The notes: a model not told the origin generated them from the sequence alone. DNA of 64,000 nt from an uncultured Agathobaculum sp. (GCA_934504345.1 CAKSVR010000005.1:16316-80315); one strand, 5' to 3'. Positions 34,155-43,149 are shown, counted from the stretch's first letter. Program-made: numbers and translations.

Positions 34155-34775
34155 TCAGCAGCCGCCTCCTCCGCAGCAGGCGTTCAGGCAGCAGTTGCAG
34201 AGGAGTGTCTGCACGCAGCAGTCGCACATACTGACCTCCTGCATCGGACGGTAGCCGCCGTAGCCGCCGGACATATTCAGGTTGTTGAGCGCGGTGCGGT
34301 ATTCCGCATTGGACGGGTCGAGCTGACACGCCTGCGTGTAGGCGCGGAGCGCCTCATCATACCAGCCCTTGCGGTAATACACCGTGCCGGTCAGGAAGAA
34401 CCACTCGGCATCCCGGCCGGGCACGCGCTGCAAAAGCTGCTCGGCCAGCCCGAGGTTGCCCTGATTGATGGCCTGCCGCACCTGTGCGTACAGCGCGGCG
34501 TTCGCACCCGTGTAGGTGCTCTGCTGATAGCCGCCGTAGGTCTGCTGACCGCCGTAGCTCTGTCCGCTGCTGCCTGCCGCGGTCTTGCCGGAGCGCTCGT
34601 TCATGATCATGTCGTACGCTTCGTTGATCTCTTTCATGCGGGCCTCTGCCAGGTCGGCCAGCGGATTGTTTACATAATTATCCGGGTGATATTTTCGTGC
34701 CAGCTCGCGGTAGGCACGTTTGACGTCGTCGTCGCTGGTCTGCGGCGTTACGCCGAGCACCTTATAGGGATCCAT
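34155..34775 (-). CDS. J-domain protein with C-terminal cysteine string
   Basis: 206 residues. J domain at 1-70 with HPD at 30-32 (ELARKYHPDNY), a Gly/Ser/Tyr/Gln-rich linker (SYGGQQTYGGYQQS), a TPR-like segment (AEWFFLTGTVYYRKGWYDEALRAYTQACQLDPSN), and a tail with nine cysteines in about 22 residues ending GGGGC. J domains recruit DnaK. The Cys cluster could bind metal or be lipid-modified. Its start overlaps DUF5685 by 14 bases, so the two are coupled. Confidence 0.85.
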   Translation of the reverse strand: MDPYKVLGVTPQTSDDDVKRAYRELARKYHPDNYVNNPLADLAEARMKEINEAYDMIMNERSGKTAAGSSGQSYGGQQTYGGYQQSTYTGANAALYAQVRQAINQGNLGLAEQLLQRVPGRDAEWFFLTGTVYYRKGWYDEALRAYTQACQLDPSNAEYRTALNNLNMSGGYGGYRPMQEVSMCDCCVQTLLCNCCLNACCGGGGC

Positions 34776-35646
34776 GTTTTCCCCTTCCTCCGTTCGTTTG
34801 GTACGTTCCGTCCAGCACCTGTCGGGTGACGGTCGGCATACCCAGAAAAATGATATTGCGGATCAGGTCCGCATCTCTCTGCGGCTCCAGCAGGTCGAAC
34901 GCCATGCAGACGTCCGCCAGCGAGCGTTCGAGCGTGCGCTCGAGCGGCTCCCGGATCGCGGTGATGTCCGGCTCGTGCAGGTCATAGCGCAGCACGACCG
35001 GATTATAGCTGTTCTCTTCCATATCCTTTTTGATGTCCTGCACCGCATCGACGAGGTAGATCCACCGGCCGATCTGGCTGAACATCTGGTGCAGGATGCG
35101 TTCGCGGGCATCGCCCGTGCGCGGCACCACCGCCGCCGTCATGCGCGAGGAGGTATCCGCCGCGCGGTCCATCGAGGGACAGTGCGCCTGCTCCAGCTGC
35201 CGCAGATCCTCGAGCGCCTGCCGTATCTCGGCATCGGCCTCGGGCATCCGGGCGCGGGCTTTCTCGTAGCCGCGTTTTCCGAGCGCACACAGCAGACCGG
35301 CCAGCGCACGCTTTGCGCCTTTTTCATCCGCAAGGTCGTCCCGGAACTTGTGATAGGTCAGCACAACGCTCGCATCCGCCGCCAGCCGCAGCGCCTCGTC
35401 GGGCGCAGCGCACGCACGCCGGAGAAACGGCTGTGCATCGCAGCGCTTGCGGCACGGCGGCGCGGTTTCCGTTTGGCCGCAGCCCGCCGTCAGCGCGAGG
35501 AACGTCATATCGTAGCTGAGGAATAAGGTGTAAAATCTGCCGTATTCCGCGCGTATCGTGTGGCATAAGCCGCAGTAGACCTGCTGAAAACGCTCCGCCT
35601 CTTTCACCCGCAGCTCGGCCTTCACCGGACGGATAAAGCCAAACAT
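34762..35646 (-). CDS. DUF5685 family protein
   Basis: 294 residues from ATG 35646 (AAAGGG 7 bases upstream; promoter at 35698-35726). N-terminal MFGFIRPVKAELRVKE followed by CGLCHTIRAEYGRFYTLFLSYDMTFLAL and a Cys-containing segment CGQTETAPPCRKRCDAQPF; helical C-terminal part with IGRWIYLVDAVQDIKKDMEENSYNP, resembling polyprenyl-synthase-like all-alpha folds. Function unknown. In Clostridia it is regularly next to a Cys-tailed J-domain protein, as here. Confidence 0.85.
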   Translation of the reverse strand: MFGFIRPVKAELRVKEAERFQQVYCGLCHTIRAEYGRFYTLFLSYDMTFLALTAGCGQTETAPPCRKRCDAQPFLRRACAAPDEALRLAADASVVLTYHKFRDDLADEKGAKRALAGLLCALGKRGYEKARARMPEADAEIRQALEDLRQLEQAHCPSMDRAADTSSRMTAAVVPRTGDARERILHQMFSQIGRWIYLVDAVQDIKKDMEENSYNPVVLRYDLHEPDITAIREPLERTLERSLADVCMAFDLLEPQRDADLIRNIIFLGMPTVTRQVLDGTYQTNGGRGKHGSL

Positions 35647-35697
35647 CGCATAGCCCTTTCCCGCCGTGCAGCGTGCACGGACTTTCGTATTCAATCT

Positions 35698-35726
35698 ATT
35701 TTACCGAACTTTTGCGTATCTGACAA
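35698..35726 (-). promoter_or_regulatory. Promoter of the DUF5685-to-thiN superoperon
   Basis: Minus strand TTGTCA (35721-35726), 17 bases, TAAAAT (35698-35703), about 50 bases upstream of the DUF5685 start. Confidence 0.6.
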
Positions 35727-35794
35727 GGGCGAACACGGAAAATTGGCGAAAATTCATAAAAAATTAAAACTACCTGTCGCGAAACCATTCAAAT

Positions 35795-35898
35795 AGAGTG
35801 AAGAGTGAGGAGTGGAGAGTGAAGAGATTGTTTGGATTAGGTGTTTCGCCATAGAAGCAAATAAATCTCCACTCTTCACTCTCAACTCTCCACTCTAT
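35795..35898. repeat. GAGTGRA heptad inverted repeat downstream of RseC gene
   Basis: GAGTGAAGAGTGAGGAGTGG and CTCCACTCTTCACTCTC face each other; the right arm ends 2 bases from the RseC-family stop codon. Confidence 0.7.
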
Positions 35899-35900
35899 TC

Positions 35901-36314
35901 TTAAAGTCTTTCGGTGATGGCGAACGGCGCTTCATTCCGCATTTTCAGCACACGGCTGTACCACATCGCCGCCAGAATGCCAAGAACGAACAGCACGCCG
36001 CCCGCCAGCGCGGACAGGCCGCCGCCCAGCTTCAGCGCGGCCGCAATGCCGTAGCCGATGAAAAACAGCACGAGCGGCAGCAGATACACGAGCACCGCGA
36101 AGCCGAGCACCTGTTTGGTTTCGCCCTCGAGCAGCACGCGGTCGCCAATGGCAGCGTGCGCGTGGTTGCGCGCCGTGACATATAATGTCTGGGTTTCCAG
36201 ACCGCCGCAGCCGCCGCACTTGGCGCAGTCGTGGCCGCAGGCCGAACGGCGGGTCACTTCGACCTCCGCCAGCCCGCCGGGCAGCAGCTTTTTGATGGTT
36301 CCCTGTTGGGTCAT
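35901..36314 (-). CDS. RseC/SoxR-reducing system family membrane protein
   Basis: 137 residues. Four cysteines in ACGHDCAKCGGCGG (25-38) near the N-terminus, a beta-rich part, then two TM helices (about 70-90 and 97-117). RseC-like proteins belong with Rnf-type electron transfer or SoxR reduction; the cysteines probably hold an Fe-S cluster. No rnf genes are adjacent, so the partner is unknown. Confidence 0.88.
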   Translation of the reverse strand: MTQQGTIKKLLPGGLAEVEVTRRSACGHDCAKCGGCGGLETQTLYVTARNHAHAAIGDRVLLEGETKQVLGFAVLVYLLPLVLFFIGYGIAAALKLGGGLSALAGGVLFVLGILAAMWYSRVLKMRNEAPFAITERL

Positions 36315-36382
36315 TTATATCCTCTCCATAAACGTAAAAACGTATATTTTTCCCTGGTTTACACCGCACAAAATGAATCAGA

Positions 36383-37963
36383 TTATTCCGCAAATTCGCT
36401 CATAATCCGAAACGCTGCCCGGATGCCGTCCACGGCGGCGGACATGATGCCGCCCGCGTAGCCTGCGCCCTCGCCGCACGGGATCAGGCCCGCACAGCCG
36501 AGGCCGAACAGGTCCTCGCCGCGCGTGATCCGCACCGGAGAGGACGTTCGCGTTTCCGGGCCGGTCAGCAGCGCATCCGCCGCATCGTAGCCGCGGATCT
36601 TTCTTCCGAAATACGGCAGGCTGTCCCGCAGCATGGTCTGCGCGAAATCCGGCAGGCAGGCCGCCGCCACACCGAGCTCCACACCGATGGGATAGCTGGG
36701 CTTGACCGCGCCGAGGCGTTTTGTCGGCTTTCCGTTCAGAAAATCGCCCACGCGCTGACACGGTGCGCGGTACGAGCCGGTCTGTGCATACGCCGCGTGC
36801 TCGATGCGCCGCTGGAGCGCTACGCCGCCGAACGGTGTGCCGTCGTCGTAATCCGCCGGATCGACCGACACAGCGAGCGCCGCGTTCGCGTTCCTGCCGT
36901 CGCGGGCATGATAGCTCATGCCGTTCGTGACGACCGTATCCTCCTCGCTCTGCGCCGCAACGACCACGCCGCCCGGGCACATACAGAACGAGTAGCACGC
37001 GCGCCCGTCCGCTCTGCGCGAGAGATTGTACTCCGCAGGCGGCAGCGCAGGATGACCCGCCGCCTTTCCGTACAGAGCGCGGTCGAGCTCGCTTTGCAGG
37101 TGCTCGATACGCACGCCGACCGAGAACGCCTTGGGCTCGAAGTACACGCCGTTTCCGTGCAGCGCCGCGAACGTGTCGCGCGCCGAGTGGCCGATGGCCA
37201 GCACCGCCCGCTCGCACGCGATGTCCTGTCCGTCCGCCTGCACGGCGGTGAGCACGCCGTTTTTCATCGAAATGCCGGTCAGCGCCGTGCGGAACCGCAC
37301 TTCACCGCCGTTTTTGATGATCTCACGCCGCATTTCGCGCACCACGTTCTTGAGGATGTCCGTGCCGACATGAGGCTTGGCCTTTTTGACAATATCCTGC
37401 GGCGCACCGTGCGCGGCGAGGATCTCCATCACGTTGTCGCACAGCGGGTCGCCGATGCGGGTGGTGAGCTTGCCGTCCGAGTACGCGCCCGCGCCGCCCT
37501 CACCGAACTGGATGTTGCAGTCCGTGTCGAGCGCACCGCCGCGCCAGAACGTGTCCACAGCCCTGTCGCGCTCGTCCAGATCGCCGCCGCGCTCGAGCAC
37601 GAGCGGACGGTAGCCGTGCTTTGCCAGCACATACGCCGCGAACAGGCCCGCCGGGCCCAGTCCGACCACGACCGGACGGTGCTCCAGCCGCTTTTCGCCG
37701 TGCGGGATGACGAGTTTTTCATTGGGTTTATAACGCACGAAGGGCATTTGCAGCTTTTCCGCAAATGCCTTTTCGTCGCACGGTGCATCGATACGCACCG
37801 AATATACACGGCTGATCTGTCCGCGCCGCGCATCGATGCTGACACGGCAGACCGCCGCCTGAATGTCGTTTGCCGAAAGGCCGGTCAGGCGGCACGCCTC
37901 TGCGACGGCGGCCTCCTCGGGCAGCTCGAACGGCAGCCGGATGTTCGTCACCATCAGGCTCAC
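36383..37963 (-). CDS. NAD(P)/FAD-dependent oxidoreductase (COG2509-type dehydrogenase)
   Basis: 526 residues, GTG start overlapping the YbbR stop (GTGA); ATG three codons later is an alternative. N-terminal ~85-residue domain unique to the family, then FAD motif VVVGLGPAGLFAAYVLAKHGYRPLVLERG, TDCNIQFGEGGAGAYSDGKL, and C-terminal CGEGAGYAGGIMSAAVDGIRAA. Substrate unknown; proteins of this class are common anaerobe flavoproteins. Translational coupling to cdaA-ybbR is conserved-looking but unexplained. Confidence 0.88.
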   Translation of the reverse strand: MSLMVTNIRLPFELPEEAAVAEACRLTGLSANDIQAAVCRVSIDARRGQISRVYSVRIDAPCDEKAFAEKLQMPFVRYKPNEKLVIPHGEKRLEHRPVVVGLGPAGLFAAYVLAKHGYRPLVLERGGDLDERDRAVDTFWRGGALDTDCNIQFGEGGAGAYSDGKLTTRIGDPLCDNVMEILAAHGAPQDIVKKAKPHVGTDILKNVVREMRREIIKNGGEVRFRTALTGISMKNGVLTAVQADGQDIACERAVLAIGHSARDTFAALHGNGVYFEPKAFSVGVRIEHLQSELDRALYGKAAGHPALPPAEYNLSRRADGRACYSFCMCPGGVVVAAQSEEDTVVTNGMSYHARDGRNANAALAVSVDPADYDDGTPFGGVALQRRIEHAAYAQTGSYRAPCQRVGDFLNGKPTKRLGAVKPSYPIGVELGVAAACLPDFAQTMLRDSLPYFGRKIRGYDAADALLTGPETRTSSPVRITRGEDLFGLGCAGLIPCGEGAGYAGGIMSAAVDGIRAAFRIMSEFAE

Positions 37964-39294
37964 GAAGCATCACCGCCTTCCTCGGGCGCCGTATTCGGCA
38001 GCTCGGGTGTCGGCGGTTCGTCCGCTGCGCCGGAGCCGGCTTCGGTTATCTCGATCTCGACCTCGATGTCCTCCTCGACCAGCGTTACGCCGTTCGGCAG
38101 GCCGATGGTCGCGGCCACGCCCTTTACCTTGTGCTTGCCCACGCCCAGCGATACCGAATCGTACGTCAGGCCGATGGACAGGCTGCTCACATCCACCTTT
38201 TGCAGCTGGCTCTCACTGCCGCGCAGCTCGAGCTCGATGGAGTCCGTCAGCACCTCGACATGGTACGGGGTCGCCTCGCCCGCCGTGTCGTTAGGCGCGA
38301 ACTTGGATACCTGCACCTTGCGGGTGGCGATGCCGTCCACCGAGATGGTGACCTTGGCGTTCTCCGGCTGGCCGCTGACGAGCGAGATGCCCGCCGGCAG
38401 CTTATCCTTGATGGACATGGTGATGGGCGTACCCGTACGCACGCTGCCGAGGTCGATCTCGCCCAGATTGATCTCCTTGATCTCGCTGAGCACGGCCTGA
38501 TCGCTCGCAACGACCTGCACGTTCTCCGGATTGATATAGCACTGCACCTGATTCTGGGTCAGGTTGCCGCCGTCCTTGAGCGTAACGGTCAGCGGGATGG
38601 TGTTGACGCGGTACAGCGGCACGGAAACCTTGATCTTTTCCGTCTGGCTGGTAACATACGCCGAGGTAACGACTGTGCCGTTCTGGTCGTACAGCGTTAC
38701 CGCGCATTCGTAGTTGGTCAGGGCGCTGCTGCGGCCCGCCACGCTGACAGACGCGCCCGCCTTGGCCACCTGCGCCAGCTCGGTCGCCGGGCCCTCGACG
38801 GTTATCTTTTTGGTCGCGGTGGTGGGCTTTCCCGCACGGAAGCCGTCCGCCGGTGTGCCCGTTACGGCCACCTCGACCGGGATCTCCTTGCTCTCCACGC
38901 GGTCCACGCGAACGTGTACCTTGTTCGGCGTGATATAGTTGGTTTCGATGCCGGACTTGCTCACCGACACGGAAACCGGAAGATCGTACTCATTGGCCTC
39001 GGTCAGACCGGAAATATCCACCGTGGCCGAGATCTGGCTGGCGCGCACCTCGCCCACGCTCTTGCTCTGGCCGCGCAGGCTGACCGTGATGGTCGTGTCC
39101 CCGCCCTCGATGAGCGACAGGCCGGTGTTGTTTTTGAGGATTTCCGTGCCGATGATACGCACCGGCACATCATCGAAGCGCATACTGCGTTCCGGGTTGT
39201 CGATGTCCATAACGACCGCCCACAGCACGATCGCCAGTGCCAGCGACAGCACCTTGAGCATCAGGTCCTGCTTTTTGAGAAAGTTCTTTTTCAT
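37960..39294 (-). CDS. YbbR/CdaR-like regulator of diadenylate cyclase
   Basis: 444 residues from ATG 39294 (AGGGAGGTG upstream), overlapping the cdaA stop by 4 bases. One TM helix at the N-terminus (about 13-31), then four to five extracytoplasmic YbbR repeats, with a Pro/Glu-rich end. CdaR binds and modulates CdaA at the membrane. Operon position cdaA-ybbR is the standard one (glmM usually follows, here an FAD oxidoreductase does). Confidence 0.9.
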   Translation of the reverse strand: MKKNFLKKQDLMLKVLSLALAIVLWAVVMDIDNPERSMRFDDVPVRIIGTEILKNNTGLSLIEGGDTTITVSLRGQSKSVGEVRASQISATVDISGLTEANEYDLPVSVSVSKSGIETNYITPNKVHVRVDRVESKEIPVEVAVTGTPADGFRAGKPTTATKKITVEGPATELAQVAKAGASVSVAGRSSALTNYECAVTLYDQNGTVVTSAYVTSQTEKIKVSVPLYRVNTIPLTVTLKDGGNLTQNQVQCYINPENVQVVASDQAVLSEIKEINLGEIDLGSVRTGTPITMSIKDKLPAGISLVSGQPENAKVTISVDGIATRKVQVSKFAPNDTAGEATPYHVEVLTDSIELELRGSESQLQKVDVSSLSIGLTYDSVSLGVGKHKVKGVAATIGLPNGVTLVEEDIEVEIEITEAGSGAADEPPTPELPNTAPEEGGDAS

Positions 39295-40193
39295 TTGCCG
39301 GCACCTCCCTTCCACTTGTCGCGGATGGCGGCGATGCGGCTCTTTTCCGTTTTGATGTCGCCGCCGAGCAGCTCGCTCTCGAGCATCTTCCTCAGCACCT
39401 CGGGTGTCAGATGGCGCTTGAGCATACCGCCGATGGCGACAGAGATGGAGCCGGTTTCCTCGGAAACGACCACGAGCACGCTGTCCGCGCTCTCGCTCAT
39501 GCCAACCGCCGCGCGGTGGCGCGTGCCGAGGTCGCGCGAAAGGCCCTGATTGCCGGAGAGCGGCAGCACGCAGCCTGCCGCACAGACACGGCCGCCGCGG
39601 ACGATCATCGCACCGTCATGCAGCGGGCTGTTCTTGAAGAAAATGTTCTTGATGAGCTCGGGCGACGGCTCGGCATCCACCATCGTGCCGGTGGAGATGA
39701 TCTCGCCGAGGCGCTCCTTGCGCTCGAACACGATGAGCGCACCGGTCTTGGTCTTTGCCATGTCCGCGCACGCGGAAACCGTGGACTCGATCATGCTCTC
39801 GACCACATCCGGGTCGGTATCCGGGATGAGCATACGGCTGAGGTTGCCCTTGCCGATCTGCTCGAGCAGACGGCGCAGCTCCGGCTGGAAGATAACGACC
39901 ATCGCAAAGGCGCCGACACCCAGCGCGTTGCGAAGCAGCCACGAGATCATGGTCAGATGCAGCACACTCGCGAACAGCATGATGAGCACCAGAATGAGGA
40001 TGCCCTTGGCCAGTCTGGCCGCGCTCGTGTCCTTGAGCAGCTTCATCACGCGGTAAATAATGTACGCCACGATCAGAATATCCACCACATCGATAGGCGA
40101 CATGGTGCGGAACTGGTCGAACATACTAAAAAACGAGCTTACAATGGACTGCCATGACAAATTCGGTGAAAACAGATTTTGAAATGCTCCCAT
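39291..40193 (-). CDS. cdaA: Diadenylate cyclase CdaA
   Basis: 300 residues from ATG 40193. Three N-terminal TM helices (about 30-105), then the DAC domain with DGA in NSPLHDGAMIV and RHR in GTRHRAAVG, both intact. Makes the essential second messenger c-di-AMP from two ATP. The 5' leader has a perfect 9-bp hairpin at 40217-40237. Confidence 0.95.
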   Translation of the reverse strand: MGAFQNLFSPNLSWQSIVSSFFSMFDQFRTMSPIDVVDILIVAYIIYRVMKLLKDTSAARLAKGILILVLIMLFASVLHLTMISWLLRNALGVGAFAMVVIFQPELRRLLEQIGKGNLSRMLIPDTDPDVVESMIESTVSACADMAKTKTGALIVFERKERLGEIISTGTMVDAEPSPELIKNIFFKNSPLHDGAMIVRGGRVCAAGCVLPLSGNQGLSRDLGTRHRAAVGMSESADSVLVVVSEETGSISVAIGGMLKRHLTPEVLRKMLESELLGGDIKTEKSRIAAIRDKWKGGAGK

Positions 40194-40216
40194 AAACACA
40201 CCTATCCTAACTTACA

Positions 40217-40237
40217 GGCCGGCAGTGACTGCCGGCC
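40217..40237 (-). promoter_or_regulatory. Perfect leader hairpin upstream of cdaA
   Basis: GGCCGGCAG, loop TGA, CTGCCGGCC. It lacks a U-run in either direction, so a leader structure is more likely than a terminator. Confidence 0.45.
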
Positions 40238-40296
40238 ATACCTTCTTGATTTTCCTTATCTATACTACCACAAATCCCCTTTCCTGTATAGCGTGT

Positions 40297-41424
40297 TCAC
40301 AGATTTTTTACCAATTTGCAAACCTTCTCTGCGGCCTGCTCCATCTGCCGCGCGGTGGAGTAGAACGACAGCGACAGCCGCACCGTGCCCGTATCCTCGG
40401 TGCCCGCCGTGCGGTGCGCCAGCGGCGCGCAGTGCAGGCCCGCACGGGTGCAGATGCCCTCCCGCGCCAGTCCCTCCGCGATGGTTTCGCTCGGCACGCC
40501 ATGTACGCGGAACGACAGCACGCCGGTCTGCGGCGCACCCGCGAAGCACTCGATCCGGCTCTCCCGCGAGAGCGCCCGCGCCAGCTCATGCACCAGCCGC
40601 TGCTCCTGCTGCGCGATGTAGGCCGGTGTCACCGCCCGCACGAATGCGAGGCCCGCAGCCAGTCCCGCGATGCCGGGCACGTTGGGCGTGCCGCTCTCGA
40701 GCGCATCCGGCAGGAAATCCGGCTGGCGCAGCTCCTCGGATACGCTGCCGGTGCCGCCGGTCAGCAGCGGCCGAGCCGCAAGGCGGTCATCCAGCGCCAG
40801 CAGGATGCCCGTTCCCATCGGGCCGTACAGCGCCTTGTGGCCCGGCATACACACCGCCGCAAGGCACGGATAGCGTTTTACATCCATATCCAGCACGCCC
40901 GCCGACTGCGAGGCATCCAGAATGAGCGGCACGCCCGCCTCGGTCAGAAGCGGCGCGATGTCGTCCAGCGGCGCGATGCTGCCGAACACGTTGGATACAT
41001 GGTTCAGTATCATCGCATCCGCGCCCTGCGCGAGCGCCCGCCTGACCGCCTCGACCAGTCTTTCGCCCTCCCACAGCGGCGCGCGCAGCACCGTGGGCGA
41101 GATGCCGCGTGCCGTCAGCGGCCGCATGACGGCGTTGTGCTCGTAGCCGCTCACGAGGATGCGCGATTTCGGCTCTGTGAGCGCATTTATCGCCAGATTG
41201 AGCGCGTGCGTGGCGTTCATCGTGAAGATCACCCGCTCGGGCTGTGCCAGCCCGAACAGCGCCGCCGCCTGCTCGCGGCAGCCGTACACAAGCTCGCCCG
41301 CACGCCTTGCCGCTGCATAGCCGCCCCGCGCATAGCCCGCCGCGCCGTACATCGCTTCCCGTACTGCGTGCTCGACCGTGCGCGGCTTGTATAAGGTGGT
41401 GGCCGCATTATCCAGATAGATCAT
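40297..41424 (-). CDS. Cysteine desulfurase-like class V aminotransferase (TIGR01977 type)
   Basis: 375 residues from ATG 41424, set by GGAGG and a 4-base overlap with the preceding stop. Begins MIYLDNAATTLYKP; PLP lysine in MPGHKALYGPMGTG; a conserved Cys-containing C-terminal part (GICTRAGLHCAPLAHR). NifS-type enzymes mobilise sulfur or selenium from (seleno)cysteine. Coupled to a DUF3343 protein, the pairing typical of the putative selenium carrier system. Confidence 0.9.
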   Translation of the reverse strand: MIYLDNAATTLYKPRTVEHAVREAMYGAAGYARGGYAAARRAGELVYGCREQAAALFGLAQPERVIFTMNATHALNLAINALTEPKSRILVSGYEHNAVMRPLTARGISPTVLRAPLWEGERLVEAVRRALAQGADAMILNHVSNVFGSIAPLDDIAPLLTEAGVPLILDASQSAGVLDMDVKRYPCLAAVCMPGHKALYGPMGTGILLALDDRLAARPLLTGGTGSVSEELRQPDFLPDALESGTPNVPGIAGLAAGLAFVRAVTPAYIAQQEQRLVHELARALSRESRIECFAGAPQTGVLSFRVHGVPSETIAEGLAREGICTRAGLHCAPLAHRTAGTEDTGTVRLSLSFYSTARQMEQAAEKVCKLVKNL

Positions 41425-41654
41425 GGCGCCTCCTCCCGCAGCACGCGGCACGGCTGGAGCCCAAGCTGCCGCAGCCGATGCACGGCCCAGTCCGCCTGTC
41501 CGGCGCTCACGCGCACCGCCCACCCGCAGGATTCCGTCCGTTCGTGTCTTGGCGGCCGCGCGACCTCTCCCGGCACGCCCAGCCGCGCCAAATGCCGCCG
41601 CAGACCGACAGCCTCGGTCTGGCTGCGGCAGATCAACAGCGCATAGTTACCCAT
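41421..41654 (-). CDS. DUF3343 protein, putative Se/S carrier-like
   Basis: 77 residues from ATG 41654 (AGGAG upstream). MGNYALLICRSQTEAVGLRRHLARLG, later ESCGWAVRVSA with one Cys and QPCRVLREE with another. DUF3343 members resemble small carriers that accept S or Se from a NifS partner, which here is the overlapping downstream gene. The real gene is far shorter than the open frame that encloses it. Confidence 0.82.
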   Translation of the reverse strand: MGNYALLICRSQTEAVGLRRHLARLGVPGEVARPPRHERTESCGWAVRVSAGQADWAVHRLRQLGLQPCRVLREEAP

Positions 41655-41711
41655 CAGGGCACTCCTCCCCTCCCGTTTTCGGGAAATCGCAGTTTCCCGC
41701 TTCATACTATG

Positions 41712-41740
41712 TTGAAATGCGGACAAAAGTGTGTTATTCT
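41712..41740 (+). promoter_or_regulatory. Promoter of the DUF815 gene
   Basis: TTGAAA (41712-41717), 17 bases, TATTCT (41735-41740). Confidence 0.6.
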
Positions 41741-41773
41741 GATGAGTAAAATACATCCAAGGAGTTGACTGAA

Positions 41774-42976
41774 ATGGAGCTTTCCGCTCTTTCTCTGCGG
41801 CTGCGCGCGCTTTCCGTGCTGCGCGGACTGCTTTCGCACCCGCTGGTGCGCGCCTGCGGCGATACCCTTGCCGCGCTCGACCGCTCGGCGGCTGATTTCG
41901 CTGACTGCTACGGCGCACTGTGCGCGACCCGTTTTTCTTACGGCGATGCGGCGCAGACCGTGCTCGATGCCGTGCACTTTGACACCAACACCCTGACCGA
42001 TACCATCGACGAGCCGGATGCCGCCGTGCTGAATGCCGCCACCCACGACCTCGAGGTGCTGAACGCCCTGCTCCGCCTGAACGGCGAGGCGCTCAAGTCC
42101 GCCGCTGCGGACAAGTTCTACGAGCCCGCGCTCGAGCGCCTGCCCGACTTCGATGCCGCCGAGCCGCTCCCGTTCTCGACCGGCGCGGCGCTGGCCGATT
42201 ACTACCGCGCGGAGGGCTACGGCTTTTTCGCGCAGTCCTCGGCGTTCGCCATGCAGGATGACGGCTCGGCCTCTCCCATCGTGCATCCGGATGCCATCCG
42301 CCTGCACGACCTGCCGGGCTACGAGATGCAGAAGCAGAAGATCCTCAAAAATACGCTCGCGTTCCTCGATGGCCGCGATGCGAACAACATCCTGCTCTAC
42401 GGCGACAAGGGCACGGGCAAATCCTCGACTGTCAAGGCCGTTGCCAACGAATACGCCGCGCGCGGCCTGAAGATCATCGAGATGTCCCCGCGCCACATCA
42501 CGAATTTCCCCAAGCTGTTCGAGCAGACGCTCCGTTCGCCGTTCCGTTTCATCGTGTTCCTCGACGACCTGACATTCAGCAGCGAGGACGACAATTTTGC
42601 GGCGCTCAAGGCGTTCATCGAGGGCGGACTGGCCGGAAAGCCGTCCAATCTGGTGATTTACGCAACCTCCAACCGCCGTCACCTCATCCGCGAGAGCATG
42701 GCCGACCGTCAGGGCGACGAAGTCCGCGTGCGCGACACGCTGGAAACCGTCACCTCCCTGTCCGACCGTTTCGGTCTGGAGATCACGTTCTCCGTGCCGG
42801 ATAAGGACGAGTATCTGTACATTGTCGAGCAGCTTGCCGAGGAAAGCGGCCTGAACCTCGATACCGCCGAGCTGCACCTGCTCGCGGAGCGCTTCGCGCT
42901 GCGCCGCAACGGCCGTTCGCCGCGCACGGCAAGACAGTTCATCAGCCAGCAGCTTGCGGAGCAGTACTCCAATTAA
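41774..42976 (+). CDS. DUF815 family ATP-binding protein
   Basis: 400 residues from ATG 41774 with AAGGAG 9 bases upstream (TTG 41765 rejected). N-terminal helical region (1-190), then a AAA-like ATPase with Walker A GDKGTGKSS, Walker B RFIVFLDDLTF, sensor VIYATSNRRHLI and arginine-rich C-terminal ARGFISQ-type end (FALRRNGRSPRTARQFISQQ). Distant relative of DnaC-like/clamp-loader AAA proteins; role unknown. Confidence 0.9.
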   Translation: MELSALSLRLRALSVLRGLLSHPLVRACGDTLAALDRSAADFADCYGALCATRFSYGDAAQTVLDAVHFDTNTLTDTIDEPDAAVLNAATHDLEVLNALLRLNGEALKSAAADKFYEPALERLPDFDAAEPLPFSTGAALADYYRAEGYGFFAQSSAFAMQDDGSASPIVHPDAIRLHDLPGYEMQKQKILKNTLAFLDGRDANNILLYGDKGTGKSSTVKAVANEYAARGLKIIEMSPRHITNFPKLFEQTLRSPFRFIVFLDDLTFSSEDDNFAALKAFIEGGLAGKPSNLVIYATSNRRHLIRESMADRQGDEVRVRDTLETVTSLSDRFGLEITFSVPDKDEYLYIVEQLAEESGLNLDTAELHLLAERFALRRNGRSPRTARQFISQQLAEQYSN

Positions 42977-43144
42977 GAGTGGAGAGTGAAGAGTGGAGAG
43001 TTCGTAACGATTTCACTTTTCGCTCTCTCGGTAAACAAAAAAGCAGACTTTCAACCGAAAGTCTGCTTTTTATTATTGGCATCATGCGGATTCGGAGCGT
43101 TATCTCTTCACTCTCCACTCTCCACTCTCCACTCTTCACTCTAT
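42977..43144. repeat. GAGTGRA heptad inverted pair between two convergent genes
   Basis: Left arm 42977-43001 starts at the base after the DUF815 TAA; right arm 43104-43144 ends 5 bases from the HtrA stop. The terminator at 43038-43071 lies inside the pair. Confidence 0.75.
43038..43071. terminator. Bidirectional terminator between DUF815 and htrA
   Basis: AAAAAGCAGACTTT / AAAGTCTGCTTTTT stem, loop CAACCG-like; A-run left and T-run right. Confidence 0.85.
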
Positions 43145-43149
43145 TAGAA

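Noticed and set aside
40194..40296. c-di-AMP riboswitch upstream of cdaA
   Set aside because: The region is too short for the ydaO aptamer and contains only one simple hairpin.
41655..41918. N-terminal extension of the DUF3343 protein to 165 residues
   Set aside because: The extension is basic low-information sequence overlapping the promoter and start of the DUF815 gene; the internal ATG has a strong ribosome binding site.
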